Below, piece by piece: positions 37,729 to 46,584 of a stretch of 64,000 nt of DNA. A program made the position numbers and the translations under genes. Within the stretch, counting starts at the first letter, position 1. Each line of letters begins with the position of its first letter. The DNA is from Rhizobiaceae bacterium. GTDB taxonomy: Bacteria > Pseudomonadota > Alphaproteobacteria > Rhizobiales > Rhizobiaceae. The notes under the pieces were generated by a model that ran no database searches, was not told where the DNA came from, and saw only the letters and a list, made by a program, of their open reading frames with translations. The DNA is taken from assembly GCA_017640615.1 (NCBI GenBank), contig JAEPQK010000004.1, positions 186,001 to 250,000 of the forward strand. The letters run 5' to 3'.

Positions 37729-38739
37729 ATGCTTCGATACGCCCTGTTTCGGATCGCGCTGATTGCGCCTCTGCTGATCGGATTGTCGATGCTTGTCTTC
37801 GTGATCGGCCGAGTCCTGCCGGGAGATCCGGCAGGGCTTGCGGCCGGTCCATATGCCACGATGGAGCAGCGCGAGGCGATTGCCGCCGAATATGGGCTCG
37901 ATCAACCAATACCTGTGCAGTACTGGCGTTACATCACCGGCGTGCTGGAGGGCGATTTCGGTCGCTCGCTGATGACGCGACGCCCCGTTGCCGGTGACCT
38001 CGCGGGCTATTTGCCGGCGACACTGGAGCTGGTGTTCTTCTCGCTGTTCCTCGCAATCCTGATTGGCATTCCGCTTGGATTGATTGCCGGTATCAGGCGC
38101 AATAGCGCGACCGACATGACAATCGCCGCCGGAACGCTGTCGGCGATGTCGATGCCACAGTTTTTCCTCGGGCTCGTTCTGCAGCTTATCTTCGGCATGA
38201 TGCTGTCATGGCTCCCGCTCAGCGGGCGGCTGCCATTCATCGTCTCGCCCCCACCGGGCGTCACCGGATTCTACACGATAGACAGTTTGATTGCCGGTGA
38301 TTTGACGGCGTTCCGATACTCGTTGCTTCATCTCATACTTCCAGCCCTCACCATGGCGCTGGCGCCAATCGCAACGATTGCGCGCATCATGCGTTCGTCG
38401 ACCATCGAGGTATTGCAACAGGACTATGTGCAGACGGAACGGGCACTCGGACTGCCATCCTCGCTCATCCTGTTCAAATACGTGTCCAAGAACGCGGCAT
38501 CGGCGACGCTGACACTGATCGGCCTCTATGTCGGCTGGCTTCTGGGCAGCACCGTGCTGGTTGAGAAGGTGTTCGATTGGCCGGGTATCGGCCTTTATGC
38601 CACCAACGCAATCCTCAACCAGGACTTCAACCCGGTGATCGCCGTGACGCTGGCAATCGGCGTGGTGTTCATCCTGGCCAATCTGGTTGTCGACATGTTG
38701 TACGGCGTTCTCAATCCCAAAGTGAGCAACAAGCAATGA
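37729..38739 (+). CDS. Dpp/Opp-type ABC transporter permease (DppB-like)
   Basis: This 336-residue membrane protein begins LRYALFRIALIAPLLIGLSM, followed by the family's GRVLPGDPAGLAAG and QPIPVQYWRYITGVLEGDFG. The BPD transport loop ARIMRSSTIEVLQQDYVQTE and a C-terminal DWPGIGLYATNAILNQDFNP are also seen. Six membrane helices are expected. It pairs with the DppC-like protein, whose start overlaps its stop (ATGA, 38736-38739). Confidence 0.93.
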   Translation: MLRYALFRIALIAPLLIGLSMLVFVIGRVLPGDPAGLAAGPYATMEQREAIAAEYGLDQPIPVQYWRYITGVLEGDFGRSLMTRRPVAGDLAGYLPATLELVFFSLFLAILIGIPLGLIAGIRRNSATDMTIAAGTLSAMSMPQFFLGLVLQLIFGMMLSWLPLSGRLPFIVSPPPGVTGFYTIDSLIAGDLTAFRYSLLHLILPALTMALAPIATIARIMRSSTIEVLQQDYVQTERALGLPSSLILFKYVSKNAASATLTLIGLYVGWLLGSTVLVEKVFDWPGIGLYATNAILNQDFNPVIAVTLAIGVVFILANLVVDMLYGVLNPKVSNKQ

Positions 38740-39635
38740 GTGAGGTTGTTCAATCAACCGGCAGCGCCGCCACGCGTTCGGCACGACGGACCAACTGGGC
38801 CCGTGGCTTCTATCGTTTCCGTCAGAATCCGTTGTCGGTTGTTGGGCTGGTTATCGTCGTGCTCCTGCTGCTCCTTGCGCTGTTTGGCGAGTACATCGCG
38901 CCTTACCCCGAGCATCTCAATGGCGAATTGAACGTCGCAAACCGCTTCCAGCCGCCTTCGGCCGAGTTCTGGTTCGGTACCAACGAAGTGGGTCAGGACA
39001 TCTTCTCTTTGGTACTCGCCGGTGCGCGCATATCACTGCTGAGCGGCATCGCTGTCATTGTTGTTGCAACCCTGATCGGCACCTTCATCGGCGTGATCGC
39101 GGGCTATTTCGGCTCATGGTTGGACGAGGTTCTGATGCGGTTCACCGATCTCGTCCTGACCTTGCCGGCGTTGATTTTGGCCATGGCCATTGCCGCCGGA
39201 TTGGGCCCCAGTATTCCCAACATGATACTTGCATTGGCGCTGGCGTGGTGGCCGGGTTTTGCGCGGATGGCGCGCGGAGAGGTGCTGTCGACCAAGGCCG
39301 AGCTCTACGTCCTCGCCGCCAAGGCGCAGGGCGGTGGCAACACCCGTATTTTGACGCGGCACATCCTACCGAACATAACCTCTCCCATCATCGTGAAGAT
39401 GTCGCTGGATGTGGGTTTCGCGATCCTCGCGGTAGCGTCTCTTGGCTTCATCGGGATCGGCGTCCGTCCGCCAACGCCGGAGTGGGGTGTCATGCTGTCG
39501 GTTTCGCGCTCCAACCTCCCGCATTTCTGGTGGACTGCGATTTTCCCGGGCATGGCGATCTTCCTGTCGGTGTTGAGCTTCAACTTCATGGGCGACGGGC
39601 TTCGTGACGTATTCGACCCGAGGGCGCGCAGATGA
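38736..39635 (+). CDS. Dpp/Opp-type ABC transporter permease (DppC-like)
   Basis: ATG 38736 is used because it overlaps the dppB-like stop in an ATGA and gives SEVVQSTGSAATRSARRTNW, a normal cytosolic leader. The longer reading frame upstream lies inside the previous gene. The 299-residue protein has a first helix in SVVGLVIVVLLLLLALFGEY, the periplasmic NRFQPPSAEFWFGTNEVGQD motif, and the EAA-like loop GEVLSTKAELYVLAAKAQGG. It is the second channel subunit of the importer. Confidence 0.93.
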   Translation: MSEVVQSTGSAATRSARRTNWARGFYRFRQNPLSVVGLVIVVLLLLLALFGEYIAPYPEHLNGELNVANRFQPPSAEFWFGTNEVGQDIFSLVLAGARISLLSGIAVIVVATLIGTFIGVIAGYFGSWLDEVLMRFTDLVLTLPALILAMAIAAGLGPSIPNMILALALAWWPGFARMARGEVLSTKAELYVLAAKAQGGGNTRILTRHILPNITSPIIVKMSLDVGFAILAVASLGFIGIGVRPPTPEWGVMLSVSRSNLPHFWWTAIFPGMAIFLSVLSFNFMGDGLRDVFDPRARR

Positions 39636-40510
39636 GTTTGCTCGAGATCAATGGCCTACGTCTGGCAATGCGCAGCTTCGACGGCGAGACCGAGGTTCTC
39701 AATGGTGTCGACCTCGCCGTTGGAGAAAACGCGATCGCCGGCGTTGTTGGCGAGACAGGGTCGGGCAAATCGCTGACCGGGCTTTCGATTTCACGCCTCG
39801 TGCCAACGCCCCCGGGTCGGTACCTCGGCGGAACGATACGCTTCGACGGTCAAGACCTCATGACCGCGTCGGAAGAGGAGATGCGGCGGCTGCGCGGCCG
39901 GCAGATAGGCATGATCTTCCAGGACCCGACAACCAACCTCAATCCGGCCTTCCGTATCTCGACGCAGATGGTCGACATTGCGCTGAATGTTGCGAAATCC
40001 GACCCGGAGCTCATCGGCATTCAGGCGCGCTCTTCTCGCCGAGCAAGGCGTGTAGCGGCGCGTCAGCGCTGCGTCGACCTTCTCGGGCAGGTTGGGATTT
40101 CCGATCCGGATACGCGCATCGACGCTTATCCGCACACATTCTCGGGCGGCATGCGTCAACGCGTGCTGATTGCGATGGCGCTGATCGGACAGCCGCGTTT
40201 GCTCATTGCCGATGAGCCGACAACTGCCCTCGACGTTTCGGTTCAGGCCCAGGTGCTTGAACTGATGAGTTCGTTCGTGCGCGAGCGCGATCTGACCATG
40301 ATCTTCATCACCCACAATATCGGGGTGGTCGCGCAATTGTGCACGGATGTCTCGGTGATGAATGCCGGGCGTGTGGTTGAGAGCGGCGACGTGCGCAAGG
40401 TCCTGAAGAACCCGGAAGACAGCTACACGAAGGAGTTGCTTTCAGCGGTCATGACACGTGACACGCCGCGACCGGCGAGGAACCGAGCAGCCGCTGGAGC
40501 TGTGGCATGA
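39632..40510 (+). CDS. Dpp/Opp-type ABC transporter ATP-binding protein (DppD-like)
   Basis: This 292-residue ATPase has Walker A GETGSGKSLTGLS, the family-typical Q-loop FQDPTTNLNPAF, ABC signature FSGGMRQRVLIAMAL and Walker B LLIADEPTTALDVS. It is slightly shorter than usual DppD proteins because the C-terminal extension is short. It overlaps both neighbours by 4 bases (39632-39635 and 40507-40510), showing tight coupling with the permease and the second ATPase. Confidence 0.93.
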   Translation: MSLLEINGLRLAMRSFDGETEVLNGVDLAVGENAIAGVVGETGSGKSLTGLSISRLVPTPPGRYLGGTIRFDGQDLMTASEEEMRRLRGRQIGMIFQDPTTNLNPAFRISTQMVDIALNVAKSDPELIGIQARSSRRARRVAARQRCVDLLGQVGISDPDTRIDAYPHTFSGGMRQRVLIAMALIGQPRLLIADEPTTALDVSVQAQVLELMSSFVRERDLTMIFITHNIGVVAQLCTDVSVMNAGRVVESGDVRKVLKNPEDSYTKELLSAVMTRDTPRPARNRAAAGAVA

Positions 40511-41337
40511 CCATCCTGCAGGTTGAAAATCTCACCAAGCATTATGTCACCTCGGGCGGCTATTTCGACGGGCGAGGCGAGACAATTGTCGCGCTCGACG
40601 ATGTCAGTTTTGACGTGCGCCGGGGTGAGAGCATCGGTATCGTTGGCGAGTCTGGCTCCGGCAAGTCGACACTTTCACGTATTATTCTTGGTCTGGAGAG
40701 GCCCGACAGTGGCCGCATCGTATTTGACGGAACCGACCTTTCGACGCTGTCGAAACGCGAATTGCGAGCCATCTGTGCACGCATTCAGGTTGTGTTCCAG
40801 GACCCCTACGCATCGCTGAATCCGCGGATGTCGGTTCGCGACCTCATTGCAGAGCCGATGGAAATACACCGCGATATACTTGGAATGTCTAACGCGCAGA
40901 TTACCGATCGTGTCGCCGAACTTCTTACGCTTGTACGCATGGAAGAAGACCACATGCACCGCTATCCGCACGAGTTTTCGGGCGGGCAGCGACAGCGGAT
41001 AGGAATAGCGCGTGCACTGGCCTGCAAGCCTCAATTGATCGTTCTGGACGAACCAACCTCAGCACTCGACGTCTCGGTGCAGGCGCAGGTGCTTTCCTTA
41101 TTGATTGGGCTGCAGGACGAGCTCAATCTGACCTACCTCTTCATCAGCCACGATCTCGCGGTCGTGCGCTACCTGTGCCAATCGGCAATCCTTATCCGCA
41201 AGGGCAAGCTGGTCGAGAACGCTCCGATCGAAAGCCTCTTCGACGCACCGGAGAGCGATTACGGCCGCATGCTGATCGGTGCGATGCCGGACATCGATCC
41301 GGACAGGTCGCCGTTTCGTCTAAAATCAGAAGCCTGA
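40507..41337 (+). CDS. Dpp/Opp-type ABC transporter ATP-binding protein (DppF-like)
   Basis: This 276-residue ATPase has Walker [17 protein letters not shown], the Q-loop [18 protein letters not shown], signature [15 protein letters not shown] and Walker [15 protein letters not shown]. It is the second nucleotide-binding subunit of the heterodimeric importer. The M20 amidohydrolase gene follows after 8 bases. Confidence 0.93.
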   Translation: MTILQVENLTKHYVTSGGYFDGRGETIVALDDVSFDVRRGESIGIVGESGSGKSTLSRIILGLERPDSGRIVFDGTDLSTLSKRELRAICARIQVVFQDPYASLNPRMSVRDLIAEPMEIHRDILGMSNAQITDRVAELLTLVRMEEDHMHRYPHEFSGGQRQRIGIARALACKPQLIVLDEPTSALDVSVQAQVLSLLIGLQDELNLTYLFISHDLAVVRYLCQSAILIRKGKLVENAPIESLFDAPESDYGRMLIGAMPDIDPDRSPFRLKSEA

Positions 41338-41345
41338 AGGCAGAC

Positions 41346-42755
41346 ATGTCCAATACCAAACCCATCTGGGAAATTGTCGATTCCAAAAAGCCTGCGTTCA
41401 TCGAACTCAGCGATTCCGTTTGGGACAATCCCGAACTGCTCTATCGCGAGCACAAATCCGTCGCCCTTCATCGGCAGCGCCTGCAAGAAGAGGGGTTCCG
41501 CATCGTGGACAGGGTTGCCGGAATCGATACGGCAGTCATGGGTGAAGCCGGCGATGGTGGTCCGGTAATTTCAATCTTGGGCGAGTTCGACGCTCTTCCC
41601 GGCCTTAGCCAGGTGGCCGGTATCGATGAACAGAAGCCGCTGGAGAAGGGCGGCAATGGGCACGGCTGCGGCCACAACCTGCTTGGCGCCGGTGCATTGC
41701 TGGCGGCAGTTGCGGTCAAACAATATCTGGCAGCCAACAACATTCCCGGCCGGGTGCGCTACTATGGCTGCCCGGCCGAAGAGGGAGGTGCCGCAAAGAC
41801 GTTCATGGTCCGCGATGGCGTGTTCGCGGATGTGGACGCCGCGCTTTCATGGCATCCGACGGCCTTCAGCGGGATCATCCCTCCGCTGACGCTGGCCGTG
41901 ACCATGATCGATTTCCGCTTTTCCGGCCGCGCTTCACATGCCGCCGTTTCACCCCATCTAGGTCGAAGCGCGCTCGACGCAGTCGAACTGATGAGCGTCG
42001 GCGTCAACTACCTGCGCGAGCATGTGCCGCAGGATGCGCGCATGCACTATGCTGTACTCGACAGCGGCGGTCGGGCGCCCAATGTTGTTCAGTCGGAAGC
42101 GACGGTTCGATACTCCGTTCGCTGCCTCAAGAGCGCAGATCTCGACGCCCTGCTGGAGCGCGTCAAGGATGTTGCGCGGGGCGCGGCTCAGATGACCGGT
42201 ACAAAAGTCGACTGGAATGTCGTGACGGCCATGTCGGAGGTGCTCGACAACCCGCCGCTCTATAAGCTGCTTCACAAGAACATGATGGAATTGGGTCCAA
42301 CGCCGTTCGACGAGGCCGACCGTGAGTTCGCGTGCCGTATGCAGGCGACAATGAGCCCGGACGATATAGAGGCCGCATATCTCGGCGCAGGCGTGCCGCA
42401 AGGCGACGCGCCCATCTGCGATATCATCGTTCCGCTTGAGACGCGCGGCGTACCCATGCTGGGTTCAACCGACCTCGGCGATGTTTCCTGGGTTGTGCCA
42501 TTCGCACAGGCTGGATCGGCGACATATGCTATCGGAACGCCCGGTCATTCTTGGCAGGTAACCGCACAGGGCAAGACGCCGGCCGCGCATAAGGGCATGG
42601 TCCATGTTGCTAAGGCTCTGGCCGCTACTGCGATAGATCTGTTTACCGACCCCGTTCACCTTGAGGCCGCCAAGGCTGATCTCCACAAGCGGGTTTCTTC
42701 CACGCCTTATGTTTCGCCTCTGCCCGGTGAACTGAAGCCACAGGTGCCGGCATGA
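41346..42755 (+). CDS. M20 family amidohydrolase (AbgB-like)
   Basis: ATG 41346 is preferred; the longer frame reaches into the ATPase gene. The 469-residue protein resembles p-aminobenzoyl-glutamate hydrolase subunit B. Metal-site motifs are GNGHGCGHNLLG (His, Cys, His), PAEEGGAAK with the Glu pair, and SWHPTAFSG. The dimerisation segment RASHAAVSPHLGRSALDA is also present. M20 enzymes cleave amide or N-carbamoyl bonds in the cytosol with a two-metal centre. After a ring-opening HyuAB enzyme, it may hydrolyse the opened amide; this is inference. Confidence 0.9.
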   Translation: MSNTKPIWEIVDSKKPAFIELSDSVWDNPELLYREHKSVALHRQRLQEEGFRIVDRVAGIDTAVMGEAGDGGPVISILGEFDALPGLSQVAGIDEQKPLEKGGNGHGCGHNLLGAGALLAAVAVKQYLAANNIPGRVRYYGCPAEEGGAAKTFMVRDGVFADVDAALSWHPTAFSGIIPPLTLAVTMIDFRFSGRASHAAVSPHLGRSALDAVELMSVGVNYLREHVPQDARMHYAVLDSGGRAPNVVQSEATVRYSVRCLKSADLDALLERVKDVARGAAQMTGTKVDWNVVTAMSEVLDNPPLYKLLHKNMMELGPTPFDEADREFACRMQATMSPDDIEAAYLGAGVPQGDAPICDIIVPLETRGVPMLGSTDLGDVSWVVPFAQAGSATYAIGTPGHSWQVTAQGKTPAAHKGMVHVAKALAATAIDLFTDPVHLEAAKADLHKRVSSTPYVSPLPGELKPQVPA

Positions 42756-43858
42756 GCGGGGGGCACGATCAACTTTTCCAGCCTTTCACCCTTCGTTCGC
42801 TGACGCTGAAGAACCGGCTTGTGATGGCGCCGATGACCCGTTCGCGCTCGCCTGACGGTGTGCCGACCCAAGCAGTTGTCGATTATTACAGGCGTCGCGC
42901 CGAAGCCGATGTCGGTCTTATCCTGACAGAAGGGACGGTGGTGAACAGGCCATCCTCGAAAAACGATCCGAGGGTGCCGCATTTTCATGGAACGGAAGCA
43001 CTTGCAGGCTGGCAGCGTGTTGCTGACGCGGTTCATGACGCAGGTGGGAAGATCGCTCCGCAGATCTGGCACGTCGGTCCGCGCCTCGACCCCCGGGTCG
43101 AATGGACGCCGCCCGGACCGGTCGACACCGCATCCGGCTTGGTTTCTCACGACAGACCGCGGCTCCCGGCGATGGACGAACGTGCGATCGAAGAAACGAT
43201 CGCTGCGTTTGCGGATGCAGGTGAGGCCGCGGTTCGGCTTGGCTTCGACGCAGTCGAAATCCACGGCGCCCATGGCTACCTGATCGATGACTTTTTCTGG
43301 CATGTTTCAAACACGCGCAAGGACGCTTGGGGCGGGCCAACGTTGCGCGAGCGTGCCCGCTTCGGTGCAGAGGTCGTGAAGGCGGTTCGTGCCGCGCTCC
43401 CCGCTGATCTTCCGCTCATTTTCCGATTGTCGCAATGGAAGGGCCTCGACTACGACGCGATGGTTGCGCGCATGCCGGAAGAGATGGCCGAGTGGCTGGA
43501 ACCGCTCGCGGATGCCGGCGTCGATATCTTTCACTGTTCCCAGCGCAGGTTTTGGGAACCGGCATTTCCCGGTTCCGATCTCAACCTTGCCGGGTGGGCG
43601 AAGAAGGTTTCGGGACTGCCGACGATTACTGTGGGATCCGTCGGGCTCACAGGTGAGTTCATTGCCGGTGTGAACGGAGAGAAATCCCAACCGCAAAGCC
43701 TCGATGAACTCTTGCGCCGCTTCGACCGCGGTGACTTTGACCTTGTCGCGGTCGGCCGTGCGGTGCTGGCAGATCCGGAATGGGTGATGAAAATCAGGGA
43801 AGGCGAATTCGGCGCCCTCAAGTCTTTCGATCCGGAAGTATTGAAATCGTACTATTGA
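42752..43858 (+). CDS. Old Yellow Enzyme family NADH:flavin oxidoreductase
   Basis: This 368-residue FMN protein begins LFQPFTLRSLTLKNRLVMAP with MTRSR following, characteristic of OYE/NemA-like reductases. The barrel contains FADAGEAAVRLGFDAVEIHG, then AHGYLIDDFFW, and a late VGRAVLADPEWVMKIREG segment. It reduces activated C=C bonds using NAD(P)H. ATGA overlap with the M20 gene (42752-42755) shows it belongs to the operon. A pathway with a C=C double bond next to a carbonyl is implied, but the actual substrate is unknown. Confidence 0.91.
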   Translation: MSGGHDQLFQPFTLRSLTLKNRLVMAPMTRSRSPDGVPTQAVVDYYRRRAEADVGLILTEGTVVNRPSSKNDPRVPHFHGTEALAGWQRVADAVHDAGGKIAPQIWHVGPRLDPRVEWTPPGPVDTASGLVSHDRPRLPAMDERAIEETIAAFADAGEAAVRLGFDAVEIHGAHGYLIDDFFWHVSNTRKDAWGGPTLRERARFGAEVVKAVRAALPADLPLIFRLSQWKGLDYDAMVARMPEEMAEWLEPLADAGVDIFHCSQRRFWEPAFPGSDLNLAGWAKKVSGLPTITVGSVGLTGEFIAGVNGEKSQPQSLDELLRRFDRGDFDLVAVGRAVLADPEWVMKIREGEFGALKSFDPEVLKSYY

Positions 43859-44145
43859 GTGGCAGGTCATTTGAGGAGATCGGCGGACGGCTCGATATTG
43901 AAACGAGACTTCGGAGCAGAGCTCACGAATGAGTAAATTTCGCTTTTGCTGCAATTGGACGGGGGAGAACTGATGGTGACCGGCTTGTGCATCTGGCCTG
44001 CATTTGCCAAAGGGTCGTTCGTTCTCCGGGCCGACCCGATTGTTTCGCTGGCGCTGGTTGCGGATCGGAGTGCGCCATGACCTTGGTATCAGACGATTCC
44101 CAGGCGTAGAGCCAACGGCCAGCGCGGGCGGAGGGCGCGAAGGCG

Positions 44146-44901
44146 ATGACCCAGGAATACCTGTCCACTTTTGCACGCGGCCTGGAAGTCATTCGCGTAT
44201 TTACCAGGCATAAGCCTCGCCTGACCCTCAGCGAAGTCGCGGCTGAAACCGGCATGACGCGCGCTACCGCACGGCGCTTTCTCCACACTCTGGTGAAGGA
44301 AGGTTATGTCGGCATTGAGGGCCGCTATTTCAGCCTGCTGCCAAAGGTCTTCGATCTCGGTTTCTCTGTCTTTGCGTCGATGGACATCTGGGATGTGATC
44401 CAGCCGGTACTCGACGATCTCGCCGAGGATCTCCAGGAATCGGCGATGGCCGCAATTCTCGACCAGGACTCCGTTATCTACCTCGCGCGGGCGTTTCCGA
44501 ACCGGCAGGTGACGGTCGGAATTCGTGTGGGTCACCGCATGCCAGCGCACATCGGGTCTACCGGACGCGTCCTTCTGGCGGCACTTCCCGATCGTGAACT
44601 TCGCGCCTTTCTCGACCGCGCCACATTGACGAAACTGACGCCATCGAGCATCACCTCCAAAGTCCGCCTGCGTGAGGAAATCGAACTTGTCCGCCGCCAG
44701 GGTTTTGCTCTCGTCGAGGATGAGATGGAAATCGGGCTGCGGTCGATATCCGTACCCGTGTATGATCTCGACAACAATGTGATTGCGGCACTCAATGTCG
44801 GCTGCCCTTCGGGCCGGGTCAGCGCCGATACACTTCGGGGGCCCATTCTTATCGCATTGCTTGAAGCATCCCGCCGCGTCACAAACGCTCTTCACGGCTA
44901 G
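44146..44901 (+). CDS. IclR family transcriptional regulator (PcaR/PobR-like), copy 1
   Basis: This 251-residue protein has the N-terminal winged helix (FARGLEVIRVFTRHKPRLTL, then SEVAAETGMTRATARRFLHT) and a C-terminal effector domain with MPAHIGSTGRVLLAALPDRE and EDEMEIGLRSISVPV. It is a paralogue of the IclR at 61234; both resemble regulators of aromatic/pca-type pathways. It stands upstream of two SDR genes in the same direction and probably controls them. The 287 bases upstream hold no gene. Confidence 0.9.
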   Translation: MTQEYLSTFARGLEVIRVFTRHKPRLTLSEVAAETGMTRATARRFLHTLVKEGYVGIEGRYFSLLPKVFDLGFSVFASMDIWDVIQPVLDDLAEDLQESAMAAILDQDSVIYLARAFPNRQVTVGIRVGHRMPAHIGSTGRVLLAALPDRELRAFLDRATLTKLTPSSITSKVRLREEIELVRRQGFALVEDEMEIGLRSISVPVYDLDNNVIAALNVGCPSGRVSADTLRGPILIALLEASRRVTNALHG

Positions 44902-44946
44902 AACTTTACCAGAGTTGTGACCGGCGCGGGATCAGAATTGACGTCG

Positions 44947-44963
44947 CTGTCAGACAATCGACA
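44947..44963. promoter_or_regulatory. operator-like site before the first SDR gene
   Basis: CTGT-CAG-ACAA (44947-44957) plus the following TCGAC gives GTCAGACAATCGAC, the reverse complement of GTCGATTGTCTGAC. It lies about 20 bases upstream of the SDR start and is one of the recurrent GntR-type elements in the 32-57 kb part of the window. Confidence 0.5.
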
Positions 44964-44982
44964 GAAAACCGGTGGAGGCGAA

Positions 44983-45747
44983 ATGCAGGGACTCTTGAAC
45001 GGATACAGGGCGGTTGTTGTCGGTGGTGGACGCGGCATTGGTCACACGGTCGCACAACGCCTCTCCGAACACGGGGCCAAGGGGCTGATGTGCGATCTTC
45101 CGGATGTGATCGATCATGCTTCGCAACTTTCGGCGTTCGAAAAGGCGGAGATCGATGTCAGTAGCGAGGAAAGCATTGCCGCCGCATTTGATCGGGCCAA
45201 GCGTGAATTCGGAACGCTCGACATCGTAGTGGCAAACGCGGGCATAGTCCCCCCCTGGCGCCGGACCGAGGACGTCGACCTCGACGAGTGGGATCGGGTG
45301 TTTTCAATCAATGTGCGCGGCGTCGTTGCAACCCTAAAGTACGCAGTCCCCCTGATGAAGATGCGCGGCGGAACCATTGTCGTTACGGCTTCGATCAACG
45401 GTATCACGGGCGCTCCCTTGCAGAGCGCCTACACCAGCTCGAAACATGCCGTGCTCGGTCTGGTGCGCTGTGCGGCGTTGGAACTGGGGCAACACGACAT
45501 CAGGGTCAACGCGGTCGGCCCGGGTCCCGTGCTCACCGATGCTTTGCGGGAGCGCATCCGTTTTCGCTCGACCGAAGGCGGGCCGACTGAAGAGGAGGCG
45601 GAGAAGCTGCTTGCCGGACAGACGCCCCTCGGCCGCATCGCGACCGAAGACGATGTGGCGGATGGCGTCCTGTTTCTGGCATCAAAACTGTCAGCTGCCA
45701 TTACCGGGCATCTCCTTCCGATCGATGCCGGATATGGGATCAACTGA
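44983..45747 (+). CDS. short-chain dehydrogenase/reductase (SDR) 1
   Basis: ATG 44983 has GGAGG five bases upstream; the frame extends further but has no start signal. The 254-residue protein has the nucleotide-binding GGGRGIGHTVAQRL, NAG at VVANAGIVPPW, the catalytic Ser in VVTASINGITG and the YxxxK pair in AYTSSKHAVLGLV. The C terminus GHLLPIDAGYGIN is standard for classical SDRs. It oxidises or reduces an alcohol/ketone with NAD(P). The second SDR begins one base after its stop. Confidence 0.9.
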   Translation: MQGLLNGYRAVVVGGGRGIGHTVAQRLSEHGAKGLMCDLPDVIDHASQLSAFEKAEIDVSSEESIAAAFDRAKREFGTLDIVVANAGIVPPWRRTEDVDLDEWDRVFSINVRGVVATLKYAVPLMKMRGGTIVVTASINGITGAPLQSAYTSSKHAVLGLVRCAALELGQHDIRVNAVGPGPVLTDALRERIRFRSTEGGPTEEEAEKLLAGQTPLGRIATEDDVADGVLFLASKLSAAITGHLLPIDAGYGIN

Positions 45748-45748
45748 C

Positions 45749-46516
45749 ATGGAAGGCCTGCGTGATAAGGTAGTTCTGGTCACGGGCGCGTCGAAGGGCA
45801 TGGGCGCAGCGATCGCACGCACCGTCGGCCAGCACGGCGCCAGGGTGATCTTCCACTACAACTCTGATCGCGCCGGCGCCGAAGAGGCAGGGCGCGAGAT
45901 ACCGGCTGGCCATAAGACGCTCATTCAGGCCGACATGCACAGCAAAATGGAGGCGTCTCGTTTGTGGGCCGAGGCGCTTGCATGGAGGGGCCGTATCGAC
46001 GTCTTCGTGAACAATGCCGCGGTCATGCTGGAAAACGGACCGATCGACGCGGACGACGAAGAATGGGATGCGGTCTGGGAAGAGACCTTGCAGGTCAACC
46101 TGATTGCACCTGCCAGGCTGCTTCGCGAGGCGGTTCGCCATTTTCGCGAGGCCGGTGGCGGCATAATCGTATCCTTCTCAAGCTGGGCGGGCCAACGAGG
46201 ATCGACCAATCCGGGAGCTTTTGCCTACGGGACCTCAAAGGCTGCGATCAAGGCGCTGACGCAGAGCATTGCGCGCAACTACGCCCGGGATGGCGTGCTT
46301 GCCTATGTTATTGCTCCCGGCCTGATCCACACGCAGATGTCGGAAACGTTCATGAAGAGCCAGGGCGGGCAGGAGAAGATCTTCAAGGAACTGGCAATGG
46401 GAGAATGGGGCAGTCCGCAAGAAGTTGCCGATATCGTCGCGTTCCTTGCGACCGGCAAGGCTCGCTATATGGCGGGCGCAACGCTCGATGTGAACGGGGC
46501 CACCTATATCAGGTGA
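45749..46516 (+). CDS. short-chain dehydrogenase/reductase (SDR) 2
   Basis: ATG 45749 begins one base after the previous stop; the longer frame upstream is inside the first SDR. The 255-residue protein shows TGASKGMGAAIARTVGQHGA, NNAAVMLENG, a Ser in VSFSSWAGQRGS and YGTSKAAIKALTQSIA with the YxxxK pair. It shares only general SDR architecture with its neighbour, so the two probably act on successive or distinct intermediates. A hairpin follows the stop codon. Confidence 0.9.
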   Translation: MEGLRDKVVLVTGASKGMGAAIARTVGQHGARVIFHYNSDRAGAEEAGREIPAGHKTLIQADMHSKMEASRLWAEALAWRGRIDVFVNNAAVMLENGPIDADDEEWDAVWEETLQVNLIAPARLLREAVRHFREAGGGIIVSFSSWAGQRGSTNPGAFAYGTSKAAIKALTQSIARNYARDGVLAYVIAPGLIHTQMSETFMKSQGGQEKIFKELAMGEWGSPQEVADIVAFLATGKARYMAGATLDVNGATYIR

Positions 46517-46525
46517 AAATGCACT

Positions 46526-46547
46526 CGGCCCGCCATCGGGCGGGCCG
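46526..46547. terminator. hairpin between convergent SDR and aldolase genes
   Basis: CGGCCCGCC (46526-46534), loop ATCG and GGCGGGCCG (46539-46547) form a perfect 9-bp stem in the short gap between converging genes. No strong T tract, but it may terminate from either side. Confidence 0.6.
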
Positions 46548-46584
46548 GTAGACAGGTGCTAAGACGGGGCATCAATGTGCCGTT

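Noticed and set aside
38577-38735. N-terminal extension of the DppC-like protein
   Set aside because: It lies inside the DppB-like gene and is not similar to permeases; the ATGA overlap marks the true start.
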